NCBI RefSeq assembly: GCF_016863615.1
Contig: NZ_BOPF01000018.1
Span: 180,103-244,102, forward strand
DNA: 64,000 bases
Reading direction: 5' to 3'
Source of the DNA: Virgisporangium aliadipatigenens
GTDB taxonomy: Bacteria; Actinomycetota; Actinomycetes; Mycobacteriales; Micromonosporaceae
In this document: in pieces, positions 52,257 to 61,505 of the stretch
Position numbering within the stretch: the stretch's first letter is position 1
Layout of the letters: each line of letters begins with the position of its first letter
Translations under genes and position numbers: made by a program
The notes under the pieces: generated by a model
What the model was told of the DNA's origin: nothing
The model's database searches: none
Seen by the model: the letters and a program-made list of their open reading frames with translations, nothing else

Positions 52257-54332
52257 ATGGCGCCACAGCACCCGCATACGGTCGCCGAACATCACTCGCA
52301 TCACGTCGATGGCTCGCACGGTGCCCACGGCGGGCACGACAAACACGCCGGTCACGATCCGGAGCAGTTCCGGCGCAAGTTCTGGTGGAGTCTCGCCCTC
52401 ACGGTGCCGATCGTGGCGACCAGTCACATGGTCATGGACTGGTTCGGCTACACCCTCGATTTCCCGGGGATGTCCTGGGTCGGTCCGGTCCTCGGGTCGG
52501 TCGTGTTCTTCTACGGCGGCTGGCCGTTCCTCGTCGGCGGCGTGCGCGAGGTCCGGGACCGGGCGCCGGGCATGATGCTGCTGATCTCGATGGCGATCAC
52601 CGTCGCCTACGTCGCGTCGGCGGCCACCAGCGTCGGCCTCTTCGACCTGGACTTCTGGTGGGAGCTCGCCGCCCTGGTCACGATCATGCTGCTCGGTCAC
52701 TGGCAGGAGATGAAGGCCATCGGGCAGGCGCAGGGCGCGCTCGCCGCACTGGCGGCGCTCCTGCCGGACGAGGCCGAACGCGTCACCGCGGACGGCGTGG
52801 AACACGTCCACGTCGGTGATCTGCGGGTCGGTGACGTGGTGCTGGTGCGCTCCGGTGGCCGGGTTCCGGCCGACGGCCGCATCGTGGACGGCGCCGCGGA
52901 ACTCGACGAGTCGATGATCACCGGCGAGTCGCGGCCGGTGTCGCGCGGGGTGGGGGACCGGGTGGTGGCCGGCACCGTGGCGACGGACTCCGCGCTGCGG
53001 GTGCGGGTGGAGGCCGTCGGTGAGGACACCGCGCTGGCCGGCATCGGGCGCCTCGTCGCGCAGGCGCAGGCGTCGAGCGGCCGCGCGCAGGTGCTCGCGG
53101 ACCGGTTCGCCGCGATGCTGTTCTACATCGCCACGGCCGCCGCGCTCGTGACGTTCGTGACCTGGTGGGCGCTGGGCGACCTCGACCAGTCGGTCGTGCG
53201 GACGGTGACGGTTCTGGTGATCGCCTGCCCGCACGCGCTCGGGCTGGCCATCCCGCTGGTGATCGCGCTGTCGACGGCGGTGTCGGCAAAGGCGGGGATC
53301 CTGGTCAAGGACCGGCTGGCGCTGGAACGGATGCGAACCGTCGACGCCGTGCTGTTCGACAAGACCGGCACCCTGACCAAGGGCGAGCACACCGTCAACG
53401 GCGTCGCGGCGGTCGCCGGGCACACCGAGGAGGACCTGCTGCGCATCGGCGGCGCGGTGGAGGCCGACAGCGAGCATCCGTTGGCCAAGGCGATCGTCGC
53501 GGCCGCCCGTGACCGCGGGCCGGTCGCCACCGCGCACGACTTCCGCTCCCTGACCGGCCGCGGCGTCCAGGCGGTCGTGGACGGTGTGACGTACGCGGTC
53601 GGTGGGCCGGCGCTGCTGCGCGAGCGTGGCGTGACGGTGCCGGACGAACTGACCCCGAAGGCGCGGGAGTGGTCCCGGCGCGGTGCGGCGGTCCTGCACC
53701 TGCTCCGGCTCTCCGACGACGCGCGCCCGCAGGTGCTGGGTGCGTTCGCGCTGGAGGACCAGATCCGCCCGGAGGCCCGGGAGGCCGTCGCGCAGCTCCG
53801 GGACCAGGGCGTGGGCAAGATCGTCATGATCACCGGTGACGCCCGTCCGGTGGCCGAGGCCGTCGCCGCGGACCTGGGGTTCCGGCCCGGCGTCGACGAG
53901 GTCTTCGCCGAGGTCCTGCCGGCGGACAAGGACAGGACCGTCGCCGACCTGCAGGCCCGCGGCCTCGTCGTGGCGATGGTGGGGGACGGCGTGAACGACG
54001 CGCCGGCGCTTGCCCGGGCCGATGTCGGACTCGCCATCGGCGCCGGTACCGACGTGGCGATCGAGTCGGCGGGCGTCGTCCTCGCCTCGTCCGACCCGCG
54101 CGGGGTCACCGGCGTCATCCGGTTGTCCCGCGCCTCCTACCGCAAGATGATCCAGAACCTGGCGTGGGCCGCCGGCTACAACGTCGTGGCGATCCCGCTC
54201 GCGGCCGGCGTCCTGGCCTGGGCCGGAGTCACCCTGAGCCCGGCCGTCGGGGCGGTGCTGATGTCGGCCTCGACGATCGTTGTCGCCGCGAACGCCCAAC
54301 TCCTGCGCCGCGTGCGGCTGAGCCCGCAGTAG
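52257..54332 (+). CDS. copB: copper-translocating P-type ATPase, CopB type
   Basis: A 691-residue P1B ATPase. The N-terminal HHSHHVDGSHGAHGGHDKHAGH is a histidine-rich metal-binding tail, and no CxxC domain is present. The membrane motif is CPH (324-326) rather than CPC, with the phosphorylated Asp368 in DKTGT, actuator TGES and hinge [16 protein letters not shown] with a His-rich tail marks the CopB (Cu(II)/Ag) subgroup. GGAGGTGG precedes the ATG. The CsoR-type box suggests copper induction. It is divergent from the PP2C gene. Confidence 0.92.
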   Translation: MAPQHPHTVAEHHSHHVDGSHGAHGGHDKHAGHDPEQFRRKFWWSLALTVPIVATSHMVMDWFGYTLDFPGMSWVGPVLGSVVFFYGGWPFLVGGVREVRDRAPGMMLLISMAITVAYVASAATSVGLFDLDFWWELAALVTIMLLGHWQEMKAIGQAQGALAALAALLPDEAERVTADGVEHVHVGDLRVGDVVLVRSGGRVPADGRIVDGAAELDESMITGESRPVSRGVGDRVVAGTVATDSALRVRVEAVGEDTALAGIGRLVAQAQASSGRAQVLADRFAAMLFYIATAAALVTFVTWWALGDLDQSVVRTVTVLVIACPHALGLAIPLVIALSTAVSAKAGILVKDRLALERMRTVDAVLFDKTGTLTKGEHTVNGVAAVAGHTEEDLLRIGGAVEADSEHPLAKAIVAAARDRGPVATAHDFRSLTGRGVQAVVDGVTYAVGGPALLRERGVTVPDELTPKAREWSRRGAAVLHLLRLSDDARPQVLGAFALEDQIRPEAREAVAQLRDQGVGKIVMITGDARPVAEAVAADLGFRPGVDEVFAEVLPADKDRTVADLQARGLVVAMVGDGVNDAPALARADVGLAIGAGTDVAIESAGVVLASSDPRGVTGVIRLSRASYRKMIQNLAWAAGYNVVAIPLAAGVLAWAGVTLSPAVGAVLMSASTIVVAANAQLLRRVRLSPQ

Positions 54333-54348
54333 CGGCGCCCCAGGGGTA

Positions 54349-54376
54349 GGCCCGGCCGGTCGACACCGGCCGGGCC
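54349..54376. terminator. bidirectional terminator
   Basis: GGCCCGGCCGGT (54349-54360) and ACCGGCCGGGCC (54365-54376) form a perfect 12-bp stem with a 4-base CGAC loop between the convergent CopB and TetR genes. Confidence 0.78.
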
Positions 54377-54411
54377 GCGGCCGTCCCGACGGGACCGCTA
54401 CCTCGCGGCGG

Positions 54412-55011
54412 TCAGCTGTCCGCGGGGCGGTGCAGGGCGGACAGAGTGAGCTCAACGAGTCGGGCCCGGGCCGCCGGGGTGCCCGGCAGGTCCGCGGCGG
54501 CGCCCATGGCGTGCGAGGCGAAGGTGGCGAGGTCGGCGGCACGCACGTCGGTGCGGACATGACCCGCCCCGGCGGCCGCCTCGATGACCTCCGTCAGCAG
54601 GGCGTGCAGCCGGTGGCGGGCCTTGTGCAGGTGTTCGGCACGATGCAGCGAAACGGCCGGATCGGCGCCGTGAACGGCCGTTCCGTGCTGGTGCCTGCCG
54701 CCGGACAGGTCGGCCAGCGTGCGGAGCACCCTCCGCAGCCGCTCGGCGGGTTCGGCGGCCGCGGCGGCCGCCTCCGTGAGCTGGGCGAGGTGCTCGCTGA
54801 CCTGCCGTTCGTGCCAGGCGAGGACGATCGCCTCCACGTCGGGAAAGTACTTGTACAGGGTGGCCCGGCCGATCCCGACCTCGGCGGCGATCTGCGACAT
54901 CGTCACCCCGGCCAGCCCGTGCTCGCCGACCAGCGCCGCCACCGTGTCGAGGATCGCGGCGTGCACCGTGCGCCGGTGCTCGTCGATCGTCGCGTTCCAC
55001 AGCCTGGGCAC
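54412..55011 (-). CDS. TetR-family regulator
   Basis: A 199-residue repressor. TVAALVGEHGLAGVTMSQIAAEVGIGRATLYKYFPDVEAIVLAWHERQ is the N-terminal helix-turn-helix, followed by a helical ligand domain containing a small histidine cluster (GGRHQHGTAVHGADPAVSLHRAEHLH). GTG 55011 begins the domain. It diverges from a small membrane protein pair and shares an intergenic region with repeated TGTCTTGCA. The His cluster could bind a metal, but this is inference. Confidence 0.88.
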   Translation of the reverse strand: MPRLWNATIDEHRRTVHAAILDTVAALVGEHGLAGVTMSQIAAEVGIGRATLYKYFPDVEAIVLAWHERQVSEHLAQLTEAAAAAAEPAERLRRVLRTLADLSGGRHQHGTAVHGADPAVSLHRAEHLHKARHRLHALLTEVIEAAAGAGHVRTDVRAADLATFASHAMGAAADLPGTPAARARLVELTLSALHRPADS

Positions 55012-55040
55012 GCGTCCACCATACACATCGCCTCTGCTGT

Positions 55041-55076
55041 GACAGTATGTCTTGCATAAATACACTCTGTCTTGCA
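55041..55076. promoter_or_regulatory. TetR operator region with repeated TGTCTTGCA
   Basis: TGTCTTGCA occurs at 55048-55056 and 55068-55076, 20 bases apart, within the divergent promoter region. On the plus strand TTGCAT-N17-CAAAGT (55052-55080) looks like the promoter of the membrane protein pair and overlaps both repeats. Confidence 0.55.
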
Positions 55077-55109
55077 AAGTGGTGGACGGTCGAACGGGAG
55101 GAGCGGGTC

Positions 55110-55286
55110 ATGACCGGATCGTCGCCGGGTGGCGGCACGCCCCGCTGGGTGAAGGCGTTCGCGATCGTCGGCGCGGTGCTGGTGGTGCTGATCGTCGTGG
55201 CGCTTCTGGCCGGGCACGGGCCGGGCCGGCATGCGAGCCACGGCACGGGCGCCCCCGCGCCGGCCGCGGGCGCACCGCCGTGGTGA
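55110..55286 (+). CDS. small single-pass membrane protein
   Basis: A 58-residue protein. GGGAGGAG precedes the ATG, and one membrane helix (WVKAFAIVGAVLVVLIVVALLAGHG) is followed by a short Gly/His/Ala/Pro tail (RHASHGTGAPAPAAGAPPW). It overlaps the next gene by four bases (GTGA) and is probably controlled by the divergent TetR protein. No function known. Confidence 0.75.
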   Translation: MTGSSPGGGTPRWVKAFAIVGAVLVVLIVVALLAGHGPGRHASHGTGAPAPAAGAPPW

Positions 55287-55804
55287 TGCGCCCGCGGACG
55301 CGGAAGCTGCTGCTCGTTCTGCACGTCGGGGTGTCGGTCGGGTGGCTCGGCGCCGTCGTCGCATCCCTTGCCGTGGGTCTGCTCGGGCTGCTCGCCACCG
55401 ACGCGACGCTGGTGCGCGGCGCCTACCTGATCCTCGAACCCGTCGGGTGGTCGACGCTGGTGCCGTTCAGCGTGGCGAGCCTGCTCACCGGTCTCGTGCA
55501 GTCCCTCGCCGGCACATGGGGACTGGCGCGGCACTACTGGGTGGTGTTCAAGCTGCTGATGAACGTGCTCGCCACGGCGATCCTGCTGCTGTACATGCGA
55601 ACGCTCGGCACGCTCGCCGCATCGGCCGCCGACCCGGACACCGGCCCGGCCGGGTTGCGCACCGCGTCGCCGGTTCTCCATGCCGCCGGGGCGATCGGAC
55701 TGCTCGTCGTCGCGCTGGTCCTGTCGGTGTACAAGCCCCGCGGACTGACCGGCTACGGCCGGCGCCTCCAGAGCCGGCACACCGCACCGGTAGAGACCAC
55801 ATGA
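55283..55804 (+). CDS. DUF2269-like integral membrane protein
   Basis: A 173-residue protein with four membrane helices (LLLVLHVGVSVGWLGAVVASLAVGL; STLVPFSVASLLTGLVQSL; YWVVFKLLMNVLATAILLLYM; LHAAGAIGLLVVALVLSVY). The LHVGVSVGWLGAV start and LTGLVQSLAGTWGLARHYWVVFK pattern match the DUF2269-type family. It is translationally coupled to the small upstream membrane protein. GTG 55283 or ATG 55286 is the start. Role unknown; a transport or redox function has not been shown. Confidence 0.8.
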   Translation: MMRPRTRKLLLVLHVGVSVGWLGAVVASLAVGLLGLLATDATLVRGAYLILEPVGWSTLVPFSVASLLTGLVQSLAGTWGLARHYWVVFKLLMNVLATAILLLYMRTLGTLAASAADPDTGPAGLRTASPVLHAAGAIGLLVVALVLSVYKPRGLTGYGRRLQSRHTAPVETT

Positions 55805-55888
55805 CCGATCCCTGGACGGCGGGCGGGGCGGTCCGGCGAGGGCCGATGCCCCGCAAAGGGGAAGCCCACGCCGGACCGACCCACCGCT

Positions 55889-57163
55889 CTACCGGCTTCC
55901 CGCCGCCAAGGCCGGCTCTTCGACGGTGCGCGCCTCCAGCAGGCCCCGCCGCGACAGCTGCCGTACGGCCACGGCGCACGCCACACCCACCACGACGAAA
56001 CCGAGCCACGACACCGCTGCCGCGGCCCCGCCGCGACCCGCGTCGAAAGCCGCCCCGGCGACCAGGTTCCCGATCGCGATGGCCGCTCCGCACACCGTCT
56101 GGTACACGCCGTAGTGAGTGGCTACCCGGTGCCCGCCGGACAACGCCACGATCGTGTCCATCTCGAAGGGATACGCGATCATGGTTGCCACGGCGATCAA
56201 CAGGCCGGCCGTCACCGCGCTCGCGACGAGACCCGGTGGCCACGACCCGGCTGTCGCAGGAACGGCGAACGCGGCCGCGAGCAGTGCCAGACCCCGGACC
56301 AGGGACTGCGGCGGTGTCCACCGCTGCCGGCACCATGCGGTGACCTTCATCTGTGCGAGCACGGACAGCAGCCCGGACGCCGCGAACATCACCGCGACTG
56401 CCGCCGACTCCTCGGCCGGGTCAGCGCTTCCCCGGCGGATGGCCAGCGGCAGCGCCAGGTACACCTGGAACGACAGCACGTACGAGCCGGCCATGGCCGC
56501 CGTGAACAGCATGAACGATCTGTTGGACAGCACCTGCCGCCACGACCGGGTCACGTCGGCCACCACGCCGCCGTCGCCGGCCCCGACCGTGCGCCGGGGA
56601 GGTAGGGCCCGCCACTGCACCACGGTCAACACCGCGAAGACCGCCGCGGCACTGAGGCAGGTCAGGCGAAAGTCGACCGTCGTCAGCGCCAGTCCGACCA
56701 CCGGACCGAGCAGGATGCCGGCCTGATAGAAGACGTTGAACGCGGCGAACGCCTCCACCCGTCTCGGCCCGGCGTCGGCCGCCAGATACGCCCGCACGGC
56801 GGGGTTGAACAACGCCCCGGCCACTCCGGTGGCCGCCGCTCCGGCGATCAACGCGGGCACCGAGTCGACGAGGCCGAGGAGTACGAAGCCGACGGTGCGC
56901 AGCCCGCACCCCGCCAGAATCATCGGCTTGTATCCCCACCGGTCGGCGAGGCTCCCGCCGACCGCGAACATGCCCTGCTGGCTGAAGTTGCGTACCCCCA
57001 GGATGAGACCGACCAGCCAGCTCGCGAGGAGCAGCTTCGCGGACAGGTGGTTCGCCAGGTACGGCATCAACATGTAGAAGCCGAGGTTGATGCCGAACTG
57101 ATTGATCATCAGCAGCTTCGCGGGACGCCCGAAGGAACGAAACTGAACCCACCGCTGACCCAT
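55889..57163 (-). CDS. MFS transporter
   Basis: A 424-residue 12-helix transporter. The first helix (KLLMINQFGINLGFYMLMPYLANHLS) and the MFS signature loop GGSLADRWGYKPMILAG are present, and the middle loop carries a long GDGGVVAD linker. The start codon shares one base with the stop of the upstream cysteine-synthase-like gene (TGATG), so the two are coupled. It may export the product of that enzyme. Confidence 0.92.
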   Translation of the reverse strand: MGQRWVQFRSFGRPAKLLMINQFGINLGFYMLMPYLANHLSAKLLLASWLVGLILGVRNFSQQGMFAVGGSLADRWGYKPMILAGCGLRTVGFVLLGLVDSVPALIAGAAATGVAGALFNPAVRAYLAADAGPRRVEAFAAFNVFYQAGILLGPVVGLALTTVDFRLTCLSAAAVFAVLTVVQWRALPPRRTVGAGDGGVVADVTRSWRQVLSNRSFMLFTAAMAGSYVLSFQVYLALPLAIRRGSADPAEESAAVAVMFAASGLLSVLAQMKVTAWCRQRWTPPQSLVRGLALLAAAFAVPATAGSWPPGLVASAVTAGLLIAVATMIAYPFEMDTIVALSGGHRVATHYGVYQTVCGAAIAIGNLVAGAAFDAGRGGAAAAVSWLGFVVVGVACAVAVRQLSRRGLLEARTVEEPALAAGSR

Positions 57164-58272
57164 CAGGCGTTGTCCCCGGTCGGGTCGATGACCCGTGTGC
57201 AGCGGGTCCATCGACGGACCTCACGGACCGGATCGTCGATCTCGTCCGGTTCGGTGGGCGGGTCGCCGTCGAGCAGCCCATGGCGGCCGCAGAAGTCGTC
57301 GTCGAAGACGGTGTTCCAGTAGCGCTGCGGTCCGTCAGGGAAAACCGTGGCGATCCGGGTGCCCGGAGGTAGGGTCCGCGCCAGCCAGGAACTCACGACA
57401 GTGACCGCACCGACGCTCCAGCCGCCGGAGACGTAGCCGTGCGCCGCGAGTTGCCGGCACGCCCACACCGATTCGGCCGCACCGACCCAGTGCACCTCAC
57501 TGAACCAGTCGTAGCGCACGTTGCGCGGATAGATGCTGCTGCCCAGGCCCCGCATCAGGCGGGAACGTGCGGGCTGGCCGAAGATCGTGGATCCGACGGT
57601 GTCCACGCCGACGAGGCGGGCGTGCGGAAAGTACTCCCTGATCGGTGCGAAGATTCCGGCCGAGTGCCCGCCGGTACCGACGCTGCACACCAGTACGTCG
57701 ACGCGGCCCAACTGGGCCACCAGTTCCAATCCCAAGCCCTCGTAGGCCGCGACGTTGTCGGGATTGTGGTACTGGTCGGGACACCAGGCGGTCGGATCGC
57801 CGTTCAGGACGGTTTGCACCCGGTCACGACGCGCCTGTTGCCAGCCGCCGGTCGGATGCGGCTGCGTGACGACGTCGACGTCGGCGCCCGAGGCGGTGAG
57901 CAGCCGATGCACGATCGGCTCCATGCCCGGATCGGTGACCAGTGTCAACGGATGACCGAAGTTCCTGGCTGCCAACGACAGGCCGAGGCCGAGGGTGCCG
58001 CTGGTGGACTCGACGATCCGCGCTCCGGGCAGGAGATCGCCCCGCTGTCGTGCGCGGGCGACCATGTGCAGCGCGGGACGGTCCTTGATGCCGCCCGGAT
58101 TGAACCCTTCGAGTTTGGCCCAGAAGCCGACATCGGGATCGTTGAACGGAGCGCCGACCCAGAGGGTGGGGGTATTGCCCACCAGGTCGGTCGGCGACTG
58201 ATGCACGCCGGTCGGATACCCGAGCAACTGCGCCGGGCCGGGCAACGGGCGTGCGGCAGTGGTAGAACGCAT
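57163..58272 (-). CDS. PLP-dependent cysteine synthase-family enzyme
   Basis: A 369-residue fold-type II PLP enzyme. [16 protein letters not shown] holds the Schiff-base Lys63, [11 protein letters not shown] the substrate loop, and VGTGGHSAG the phosphate-binding loop. It is closest to the O-acetylserine sulfhydrylase/SbnA-like enzymes, which make cysteine or 2,3-diaminopropionate precursors. A longer N-terminal extension and distinctive C-terminus suggest a specialised paralogue. It is coupled with an MFS exporter, which points to a secreted small amino-acid derivative. Confidence 0.9.
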   Translation of the reverse strand: MRSTTAARPLPGPAQLLGYPTGVHQSPTDLVGNTPTLWVGAPFNDPDVGFWAKLEGFNPGGIKDRPALHMVARARQRGDLLPGARIVESTSGTLGLGLSLAARNFGHPLTLVTDPGMEPIVHRLLTASGADVDVVTQPHPTGGWQQARRDRVQTVLNGDPTAWCPDQYHNPDNVAAYEGLGLELVAQLGRVDVLVCSVGTGGHSAGIFAPIREYFPHARLVGVDTVGSTIFGQPARSRLMRGLGSSIYPRNVRYDWFSEVHWVGAAESVWACRQLAAHGYVSGGWSVGAVTVVSSWLARTLPPGTRIATVFPDGPQRYWNTVFDDDFCGRHGLLDGDPPTEPDEIDDPVREVRRWTRCTRVIDPTGDNA

Positions 58273-58329
58273 GCATACCTCTCATGGCGGAGAGCGACTG
58301 AAACGACGGCGATCGGTACTCGCCGTCGA

Positions 58330-58716
58330 TCAGTTCCGCGCCACGCACATGACGATCAATCTCTGGCGCCCGGATAACGGCCGGCCGTAGGCGTTCGGCG
58401 GCTCCGCGACCGTTTCCCGCCTGATATCCACGGTGAGGGCGTCGACGACCGAGGCGGAGTCCTGCACATCGACGTGCACAGCGGTGCGATGGTCGATCGC
58501 GGGTCCGGAGGAGCACTCGGCCGTTGCGTGATCGTGGTGATGGTGCGAGCGGTCGTGATCGACGAACCAGCCTGTCGCGATCGAAGCCGCACCGGTGCCA
58601 TCGACCGGTCCCGACACCTGAACATGCGAGATGCACAGCAGCAGCGCAACGATCGCGAGGCATGCGGCTGCCGGGGTCCACTGGTGCTCTCGCCTGAGAA
58701 TCCGGCGGAGCTCCAC
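58330..58716 (-). CDS. small membrane-anchored histidine-rich protein, DUF6153-like
   Basis: A 128-residue protein. An N-terminal membrane helix (AAACLAIVALLLCISHVQVSG) is followed by an extracytoplasmic region with a His cluster (DHDRSHHHHDHATAEC) and a conserved-looking end (GRQRLIVMCVARN). It resembles DUF6153 proteins, though the match is tentative. TACCCT (58728-58723) lies six bases before the GTG, so the mRNA may be leaderless. It precedes the PLP/MFS pair by 57 bases and may start that operon. Confidence 0.7.
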   Translation of the reverse strand: MELRRILRREHQWTPAAACLAIVALLLCISHVQVSGPVDGTGAASIATGWFVDHDRSHHHHDHATAECSSGPAIDHRTAVHVDVQDSASVVDALTVDIRRETVAEPPNAYGRPLSGRQRLIVMCVARN

Positions 58717-58776
58717 CGAACGAGGGTACCAAGCCGAACGAACGTCCGATCACGAGCCCGTCCGAACGGTCGACGG

Positions 58777-58807
58777 GGCCGGCGGTGAGACTCTGGCCCC
58801 GCCGGCC
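58777..58807. terminator. terminator of the copper operon
   Basis: GGCCGGCGG (58777-58785) and CCGCCGGCC (58799-58807) form a perfect 9-bp stem with a 13-base loop downstream of the minus-strand stop at 58840. Confidence 0.5.
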
Positions 58808-58839
58808 GGCGACTCATGATCATGCCGATCGACGTCGCG

Positions 58840-59229
58840 CTACTCGCCCGGTGCGACGGTCCTGTCGGACGGGGCCTCCTGTCGACGGTCGGCCAACCGT
58901 GCCGGTAGCCGCGCCGCGCCGGGCCCGCCGGCAGCGGTCCACGAGACGAGTTCCTCGACCAGGCCGGTATCCAGGACCTCGCCGAACCAGGTGACCCGTC
59001 CGCCGAGGCGGCGGCCGGCCGTGGACGGGCGGACGACGACGGTGTTGCTGTTGTCGCAGTTGTTGAGACAGTCGGTGACCCGCACCGTCAGTTCGCCTGC
59101 CTCCTGCGCTCGGTGCAGTCGCGCGAGGTGCGCCTCGTGGTCGGTGTCGGGGTGCTTGGCGACGGTGCCGCAGCAGCAGCCGCGGCAGACCAGCACCGCG
59201 GGCACGTCCGGCGGTGGCGCGTCGGTCAT
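58840..59229 (-). CDS. (2Fe-2S) thioredoxin-like ferredoxin domain protein
   Basis: A 129-residue protein. [20 protein letters not shown] and [19 protein letters not shown] give the Cys15/18/19/20 and Cys54/58 pattern of thioredoxin-fold [2Fe-2S] proteins. It overlaps CopA by four bases and so belongs to the copper operon. It could supply electrons or carry a cluster sensitive to copper, but its role is inference. Confidence 0.85.
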   Translation of the reverse strand: MTDAPPPDVPAVLVCRGCCCGTVAKHPDTDHEAHLARLHRAQEAGELTVRVTDCLNNCDNSNTVVVRPSTAGRRLGGRVTWFGEVLDTGLVEELVSWTAAGGPGAARLPARLADRRQEAPSDRTVAPGE

Positions 59230-61496
59230 GCCGTGCCCCGCTGCGAGCGGAAGCCGCGCAGTCGCAGGCTGTTGGACACGACGAAGACCGACGAGAACGC
59301 CATCGCCGCGCCGGCCAGCATCGGATTCAGTAAGCCGGCCGCGGCGAGCGGGAGCGCGGCGACGTTGTAGGCGAACGCCCAGAAGAGATTGCTCTTGATG
59401 ATGCGCAGGGTGCGGCGGGACAGGCGGATCGCGTCGACGGCGGCGAGCAGGTCGCCACGGACCAGCGTCAGGTCGGAGGCCTCGATCGCGACGTCTGTGC
59501 CGGTGCCCATGGCGAGACCGAGATCGGCCTGCGCCAGCGCGGCGGCGTCATTGACGCCGTCGCCGACCATCGCGACGACCCTACCCTCGGCCTGGAGGCG
59601 CTTGACGACGTCGACCTTGTCGGCGGGCAGCACATCGGCGACGACGTCGCTGATCCCGACCTCGTCGGCGACGGCCCGGGCGACGGTGCCGTTGTCGCCG
59701 GTGAGCAGGACCGGGGTCAGCCCGAGCGCTTTCAGCGCGGCGACCGCCTGCCGGCTGGTCGGCTTGACCGCGTCCGCCACGGTGAGCAGCCCGCGGCCCT
59801 GCCCGTCCCATCCGGCGAGGATCGCCGTCCGACCGGCGCGTTCCGCCGCGGCCTGGGCGTCGCGAAGCTCCTGCGGAATCCGCAGTCCGGTGTCGAGCAT
59901 CAGCTTGGCCCGTCCCACGACGACGTTGCGGCCGTCCACGTCGCCGCGGACACCGAGCCCTTCGGTGCTGCTGAACCCGTTCACCGGCGGCAGGGCGCCG
60001 AATCGGTCCGCCGCCGCGGCCGCGACGGCCCGGGCGACGGGGTGTTCCGAGGCGGCTTCGACAGCTCCGGCGATGCGGAGAACCTCATCGGCGTCCTCGT
60101 CGCCGGCCGCGGTGACGTCGAGCAGGGTCATCCGGCCGGTGGTGACGGTGCCGGTCTTGTCGAGGACGACGGTGTCGACGCGCTTGGTCGACTCGAGTGC
60201 CTCCGGGCCCTTGATGAGGATGCCCAGTTGAGCGCCGCGGCCGGTGCCGACCAGCAGCGCGGTCGGGGTGGCCAGGCCGAGGGCGCAGGGGCAGGCGATG
60301 ATGAGAACGGCGACAGCGGCGGTGAACGCGGCGGTCAGCCCGTCGCCGGTACCGATCCAGTAACCGAGCGTCGCCACCGCAAGGGCGATGACGATCGGCA
60401 CGAAGACGCCGGAGATGCGGTCGGCGAGGCGCTGGACAGCGGCTTTGCCGGTCTGCGCCTGTTCGACCAGCTTTGCCGTCTGGGCGAGTCGGGTGTCGGC
60501 GCCGACGCGGGTGGCGCGCACGACGAGACGACCACCGGCGTTGACGGTGGCCCCGACGACCGGGCTGTCGGGCCCGACCTCGACGGGCACGGACTCGCCG
60601 GTGAGCATGGCTTCGTCGACGGCGGAGGTGCCCTCGACCACGACGCCGTCGGTGGCGATCTTTTCCCCCGGTCGAACGACGAAGCGGTCCCCGACGCTGA
60701 GCTGCTCGACCGGGATCCGGGTCTCCACCCCGTTGCGCAGGACCGCGACCTCTTTCGCGCCGAGTTCCAGCAGGGCGCGCAGGGCCGCACCGGCGCGGCG
60801 CTTGGAGCGGGCCTCGAAGTACCGGCCGGCGAGGATGAACAGCGTGACGCCGGCGGCGGCCTCGAGGTAGATGTTGTCGGCGCCGTCGCTGCGTTCGATG
60901 GTGAACTCGAACGGATGGGTCATGCCCGGAGTGCCGGCCGAGCCGAGGAACAGCGCCCACAGCGACCACCCGAACGCCGCCAGCGTGCCCATCGACACGA
61001 GGGTGTCCATGGTGGCAGCACCGTGGCGCAGGTTTGTCCAGGCGGCCCGATGGAACGGCGCGCCGCCGTAGACGACGACCGGCCCGGCGAGCGCCAGCGA
61101 GGCCCACTGCCAGAAGTCGAACTGCCACGCGGGAACCATGGCCAGCGCGATCACCGGCACGGTCAACACCAGGGACACCCACAGGCGGGTGCGGAGCCCG
61201 TGCAGTTCGTCGATCGTCGCGCCGTCGGACCGCTCCGCGTCGCCGGTGCCGGGCGGCGGCGGCAGAACGGCTGTGTAGCCGGTCCGCTCGACGGTCGCCA
61301 CCAGGTCCTGCGGGCTGACGTCGCCGGAGAACGTGACGGTCGCCTTCTCCGTGGCGTAGTTGACGGTGGCGCTGACGCCGTCCATGCGGTTGAGCTTCTT
61401 CTCGATCCGCGACGCGCAGGAGGCGCACGTCATGCCGCCGATGGCCAGTTCGATCCGGTGCGGTGCGGCGATCAGCGGCCGGGTGCCGGGTGCCAT
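59226..61496 (-). CDS. copA: copper-exporting P-type ATPase CopA
   Basis: A 756-residue P1B-1 ATPase. One N-terminal heavy-metal domain carries GMTCASC (20-26). The membrane motif is CPC (402-404), the phosphorylated residue Asp446 in DKTGT, the actuator loop LTGES and the hinge [13 protein letters not shown]. It exports Cu(I) from the cytoplasm using ATP. It is the middle gene of a copper operon: a secreted Cu-associated protein comes first and a ferredoxin-like protein last. CsoR boxes upstream indicate copper induction. Confidence 0.95.
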   Translation of the reverse strand: MAPGTRPLIAAPHRIELAIGGMTCASCASRIEKKLNRMDGVSATVNYATEKATVTFSGDVSPQDLVATVERTGYTAVLPPPPGTGDAERSDGATIDELHGLRTRLWVSLVLTVPVIALAMVPAWQFDFWQWASLALAGPVVVYGGAPFHRAAWTNLRHGAATMDTLVSMGTLAAFGWSLWALFLGSAGTPGMTHPFEFTIERSDGADNIYLEAAAGVTLFILAGRYFEARSKRRAGAALRALLELGAKEVAVLRNGVETRIPVEQLSVGDRFVVRPGEKIATDGVVVEGTSAVDEAMLTGESVPVEVGPDSPVVGATVNAGGRLVVRATRVGADTRLAQTAKLVEQAQTGKAAVQRLADRISGVFVPIVIALAVATLGYWIGTGDGLTAAFTAAVAVLIIACPCALGLATPTALLVGTGRGAQLGILIKGPEALESTKRVDTVVLDKTGTVTTGRMTLLDVTAAGDEDADEVLRIAGAVEAASEHPVARAVAAAAADRFGALPPVNGFSSTEGLGVRGDVDGRNVVVGRAKLMLDTGLRIPQELRDAQAAAERAGRTAILAGWDGQGRGLLTVADAVKPTSRQAVAALKALGLTPVLLTGDNGTVARAVADEVGISDVVADVLPADKVDVVKRLQAEGRVVAMVGDGVNDAAALAQADLGLAMGTGTDVAIEASDLTLVRGDLLAAVDAIRLSRRTLRIIKSNLFWAFAYNVAALPLAAAGLLNPMLAGAAMAFSSVFVVSNSLRLRGFRSQRGTA

Positions 61497-61505
61497 GACG
61501 TGTCC

